This document shows positions 31,762 through 34,604 of a DNA stretch of 34,604 bases, piece by piece; position 1 is the stretch's first letter, and the number at the start of each line of letters is the position of its first letter. The stretch covers positions 1 to 34,604 of IMG/VR virus record IMGVR_UViG_3300042261_000457; one strand, given 5' to 3'. Made by a program: the position numbers and the translations under genes. This DNA comes from a virus. The notes under the pieces were generated by a model. It was not told the origin of the DNA, ran no database searches, and worked only from the letters and a program-made list of their open reading frames with translations.

Positions 31762-33165
31762 TTAACCGAATATCCTTCTGGATGAGGATTCAATGTCTCT
31801 ATTTTTGAATTCCGACACAACCTTATCTGTGGGGAGTTCTGCCCCTTCTGACACTCTCTCGGTTGTAAAATTAGCTTCTGCTACAGAGCGATACTCAGTA
31901 ATCATGTCTTCTAGATAATCGAGGTCATCACTCTTGGAGATTCTCGTCCTCTGTCTCTTCTCTGAATCAGAGAGATCTGACTTACCCAAAGCAGCCTTAG
32001 AAGCGTCAAACCACTTAACAGCGTCCCTTCTGTAGTGTTCTACGAGTTTCTCGCCGTGCTTGGCAAACTCAAGTCTAGCCCTGAGAGCCTCAAAAACATC
32101 CTCATGGCTTTTTACTACAGCGCCTTCATTCAGATACTCAGCCAAACTGTCTACGTCTGAACAAAGTTTATTGTATTTCTCCGCCAAGGTTGTCAGTTTC
32201 TCGATCTTTTTGCCTAATCTCTCACCAAGACCCTCCGGAATACCAGAGTCCTCAGTAAAGGCAACCTCGATCCCGAGTCCTTCTGCGAGGCCCGACAATA
32301 GGCTAACCATTTCCTGCATACCGTTTCCTCCTGTTTGTTTTGTGATATCTACACAATTTTCAGATGTGTTCATGACCGGTTCTATTGCCGGGGTGACATC
32401 TGCACACTCTTTTTCTGTTTCTATATCGTTAGCAGCCTGATTCTGCGCTGCTATTCGTCTTCCCGCATTTGGGTCAGCTCCAGTCCCTGCCGGTATAATC
32501 GCCATGTGTCTTACTTCATGCGACTTGACAGGTATCCACCGAACTACCTCTCCATCAATCGTCTTGCCTTGGTTTTGGACAAAATCAACGAAGTCCATTT
32601 GGGGATGGGATGGTTTGCAGTCCATCGAAATACCGATACTACCATTCCTATATATTCCCTTCTCTACACACTTAGCCTCTTTCGGGAACAATTCAGGATC
32701 GATAACAAGGTCACCATTGATGCCTGGAGGAATATCTCTTGAATCCTCCCAGGCTGCATTCTCAACCACACCCACTACGTCCTTTATGTCATTGGAATGG
32801 TTTAACAACAGATCTGGTCGTAGATCATTAACAGATGAGACGCTCTGGGACAGAACCCTACCACCCTCATGTGCGTAGTCTACTAGTTGTGGATAATCAA
32901 AACCTGAACTAGGCCATGCGCGAACAGCCGATATCAATCTCCATCTCTGCCTAACCATACCATCGCCTATAATGGGCTCTACGCTGTTGTTGTACACATC
33001 TATGGGTATGTCGGACGAAGTCTCCTCCTCGATAGGATCAGCATCACTGCCCTGCTCTGGTTGGTCTATTTTTTTGTTCTCAACCCTAACTGAACAGTTG
33101 ATTGTATGGTCAAATCGGTAAACATTACATCCTTCGGCATGATCAAATTCTACTGTGTAATTCAA
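31762..33165 (-). CDS. Prohead protease fused to scaffold-like domain
   Basis: A 467-residue protein starts with TTG at 33165 (MNYTVEFDHAEG), selected by AGGAGGAA seven bases before. Residues 70-225 fit a phage prohead serine protease: DLLLNHSND gives a candidate catalytic H123, NGSIGISM a candidate S176, and HEVRHMAIIPAGTGADPNAG the strand and loop that usually follow. From about residue 270 on the chain is helical and charged (LGKKIEKLTTLAEKYNKL, then LRARLEFAKHGEKLVEHY), as in scaffolding proteins. Protease-scaffold fusions are known in several phages. The usual place is before the capsid gene, as here. Confidence 0.75.
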   Translation of the reverse strand: MNYTVEFDHAEGCNVYRFDHTINCSVRVENKKIDQPEQGSDADPIEEETSSDIPIDVYNNSVEPIIGDGMVRQRWRLISAVRAWPSSGFDYPQLVDYAHEGGRVLSQSVSSVNDLRPDLLLNHSNDIKDVVGVVENAAWEDSRDIPPGINGDLVIDPELFPKEAKCVEKGIYRNGSIGISMDCKPSHPQMDFVDFVQNQGKTIDGEVVRWIPVKSHEVRHMAIIPAGTGADPNAGRRIAAQNQAANDIETEKECADVTPAIEPVMNTSENCVDITKQTGGNGMQEMVSLLSGLAEGLGIEVAFTEDSGIPEGLGERLGKKIEKLTTLAEKYNKLCSDVDSLAEYLNEGAVVKSHEDVFEALRARLEFAKHGEKLVEHYRRDAVKWFDASKAALGKSDLSDSEKRQRTRISKSDDLDYLEDMITEYRSVAEANFTTERVSEGAELPTDKVVSEFKNRDIESSSRRIFG

Positions 33166-33170
33166 AATCC

Positions 33171-33178
33171 TTCCTCCT
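33171..33178 (-). promoter_or_regulatory. Strong ribosome binding site selecting a TTG start
   Basis: AGGAGGAA on the minus strand lies five bases before the TTG at 33165 (core AGGAGG seven bases before). It marks the start of the protease-scaffold gene, right after the portal gene stop at 33180. Confidence 0.7.
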
Positions 33179-33179
33179 A

Positions 33180-34604
33180 TTACGAAACAGCAACAATGCT
33201 GTCCCTACAATTTATGTGGTAAGGAGGAACAGCAATACCGTTATCCTGAATTTCTGTGGCATTCATGTCATTAAGGCGGGCAGCCCCTTCTTTTCCTGGA
33301 TATAGATTCATAAGGAACGCTATTTCCTCATTGATACTAGGGTTACCCTTCACCACGACATCCTCAATGTTGCGTATCTCCGTATCCACAGAGAAGACTT
33401 TTCCAAGCATGGCTCTACAGAATTCGCATTTGCGATCATCATCTGGCCCTACGATCATGAATTTCTTTATACCACTAGCCTTGAGAGCATATATTGCTCC
33501 CCAAGCCTTTGCTCTCTGTGAAGTTGCGTCAGACATAGAATTGGTAGCCTCGGAGACTACTGAACTCATAAAATTACCTACAGCCACCTTGAATGAGTTA
33601 ATGCGCTCTGGAGTTCCAATCTCTACTCCATACTCATTGTAGAGTGACTCAATCTTGTTACGCAACCTCTCCACTCTCCACTCTGAGCGTGACATGAAAT
33701 TCTTCACCATGTGGGGCTCTACTACTCCGTAGAGGTATATCATGGCCAATATTTCGTCTTGTGTCTTTTTGTCTTTCTTGAGGTTTTCGTTTACTCTAGA
33801 AAATAGAATGGGTGAGGTTTGTCCCTCTTCCCATAGTTTTGTTATAGCTTCGGCTGCGATCGCCTCAATATCTCCAACATATATGCCCTTCTCGGCGTTA
33901 GAGAGGTATGTCTCAACCCCTTCTTTTAGAATACGCTCTAAAGACAAGTCACCCTGTAGAGACAACCACATAGCAAAAGCGGCCAACCCATCGTCGTTAG
34001 CTTTCGTCAGTATTTTTTTTACTTCATAGAAATAGTCTGATTGGTATTCTTCTGCCTTAGTGTTGCTGACAGGAAAGATATGGGAACCTTTTGATTGTAG
34101 GAAATATCTGTTGTCATGTCTCGAAAACGTAGCTACAAACGAACCTTGTTTTACGGGAGACATATCGTAACCTAGTTCTTTTCTGGCCTCTTCCGGAGAT
34201 ATGATCAATGCCACTAACTGATCTAATATCTTTTTGCTATCCATATATTCTGCTTCACTATCTCTAAACTGGTCAAGACTGCGAGCAGCATGGAAATTAG
34301 CGGTTACCCTACAATTACCCATGCCTTTTAGCGCCAGATTGAGGTGGTGGCCTCGCTCTATAATTTTACGGACACCGCGCTGAAAGAAGGCAAGAGATTG
34401 CATCAATTCTTCATAGATGACCTTTACAAAAGAATCACTGTTCCCAAAATTCCAGCCAAACATAATCGGGTCACGCTGTAGACCAGCAAACACACCCTGC
34501 AACACCATCTGTAGCAATTCTTTTGCGCCGGAAGCGCCGGCCTGTGTATTTTGGAACTGGAACTTAACATTATTGTAAGCAACACCCAACCCACTCGACA
34601 TGTT
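33180..34604 (-). CDS. Portal protein C-terminal part fused to Mu gpF-like head domain, partial
   Basis: The frame runs through the window edge; a Met codon at 34601 has an in-frame codon before it, so the real start probably lies outside. Residues 1-160 (from 34601) look like the C-terminal half of a portal: PIMFGWNFGNSDSFVKVIYE, long helices, and SPEEARKELGYDMSP, the S-x-x-EAR-x-x-LG motif of portals. The last 130 residues show the Mu gpF/minor head pattern: MIVGPDDDRKCEFCRAMLGK, then a C-terminal PPYHINCRDSIVAVS, with the usual Cys-x-x-Cys and H-x-NCR. The fusion places the minor head domain on the portal. Confidence 0.78.
   Translation of the reverse strand, partial: NMSSGLGVAYNNVKFQFQNTQAGASGAKELLQMVLQGVFAGLQRDPIMFGWNFGNSDSFVKVIYEELMQSLAFFQRGVRKIIERGHHLNLALKGMGNCRVTANFHAARSLDQFRDSEAEYMDSKKILDQLVALIISPEEARKELGYDMSPVKQGSFVATFSRHDNRYFLQSKGSHIFPVSNTKAEEYQSDYFYEVKKILTKANDDGLAAFAMWLSLQGDLSLERILKEGVETYLSNAEKGIYVGDIEAIAAEAITKLWEEGQTSPILFSRVNENLKKDKKTQDEILAMIYLYGVVEPHMVKNFMSRSEWRVERLRNKIESLYNEYGVEIGTPERINSFKVAVGNFMSSVVSEATNSMSDATSQRAKAWGAIYALKASGIKKFMIVGPDDDRKCEFCRAMLGKVFSVDTEIRNIEDVVVKGNPSINEEIAFLMNLYPGKEGAARLNDMNATEIQDNGIAVPPYHINCRDSIVAVS

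Overview
The window is a continuous block of virion genes from a contractile-tailed bacteriophage (myovirus morphotype, Caudoviricetes). Every gene I can support lies on the minus strand, so transcription runs from high to low coordinates. The DNA is moderately AT-rich and very compact. Neighbouring genes mostly overlap by 1-4 bases (TAATG, ATGA and GTGA junctions), and several genes start with GTG or TTG behind a clear Shine-Dalgarno sequence. No host gene, tRNA, integrase, replication or lysis gene is visible, so the host cannot be named from the sequence.

In transcription order, the head module (34604 to about 25984) holds a partial portal with a C-terminal Mu-F-like domain, a fused capsid protease and scaffold, two related decoration-type proteins (one carrying four extra repeat domains), the major capsid protein, and five small connector/neck proteins. 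The tail module (25958 to 19344) holds a small protein, the sheath, the tube, a zinc-ribbon tail assembly chaperone with a strong candidate -1 frameshift extension, and the tape measure protein. The baseplate module (19320 to 7235) holds a tube-cap/LysM-type adaptor, the gpD/gp27-like hub, a gp5/gpV-like spike, a gp25-like wedge protein with a gp53-like C-terminal domain, gpJ, gpI, a gp8-like wedge protein and an 1806-residue DUF4815-type baseplate protein. The distal region (7226 to 1) holds three proteins I do not recognise, a gene interrupted by an in-frame UGA, a long fibre/adhesin and a partial second tail fibre.

Four features go beyond a routine structural operon. (1) About 170 bases of non-coding, multi-hairpin DNA just downstream of the capsid gene look like a solitary omega-RNA (HEARO or IS200/IS605-end type) with no nuclease gene beside it. 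(2) A U UUU UUA slippery site near the end of the tail chaperone gene is followed by a hairpin and an 82-codon open frame without its own start. (3) A gene at 5069-4611 is held in one frame across a UGA codon, with translationally coupled junctions at both ends. (4) One repeat domain of about 80 residues occurs four times in a decoration protein, twice in the sheath and, in divergent form, once in the giant baseplate protein.

All family assignments come from reading motifs and gene order; no database search was run.
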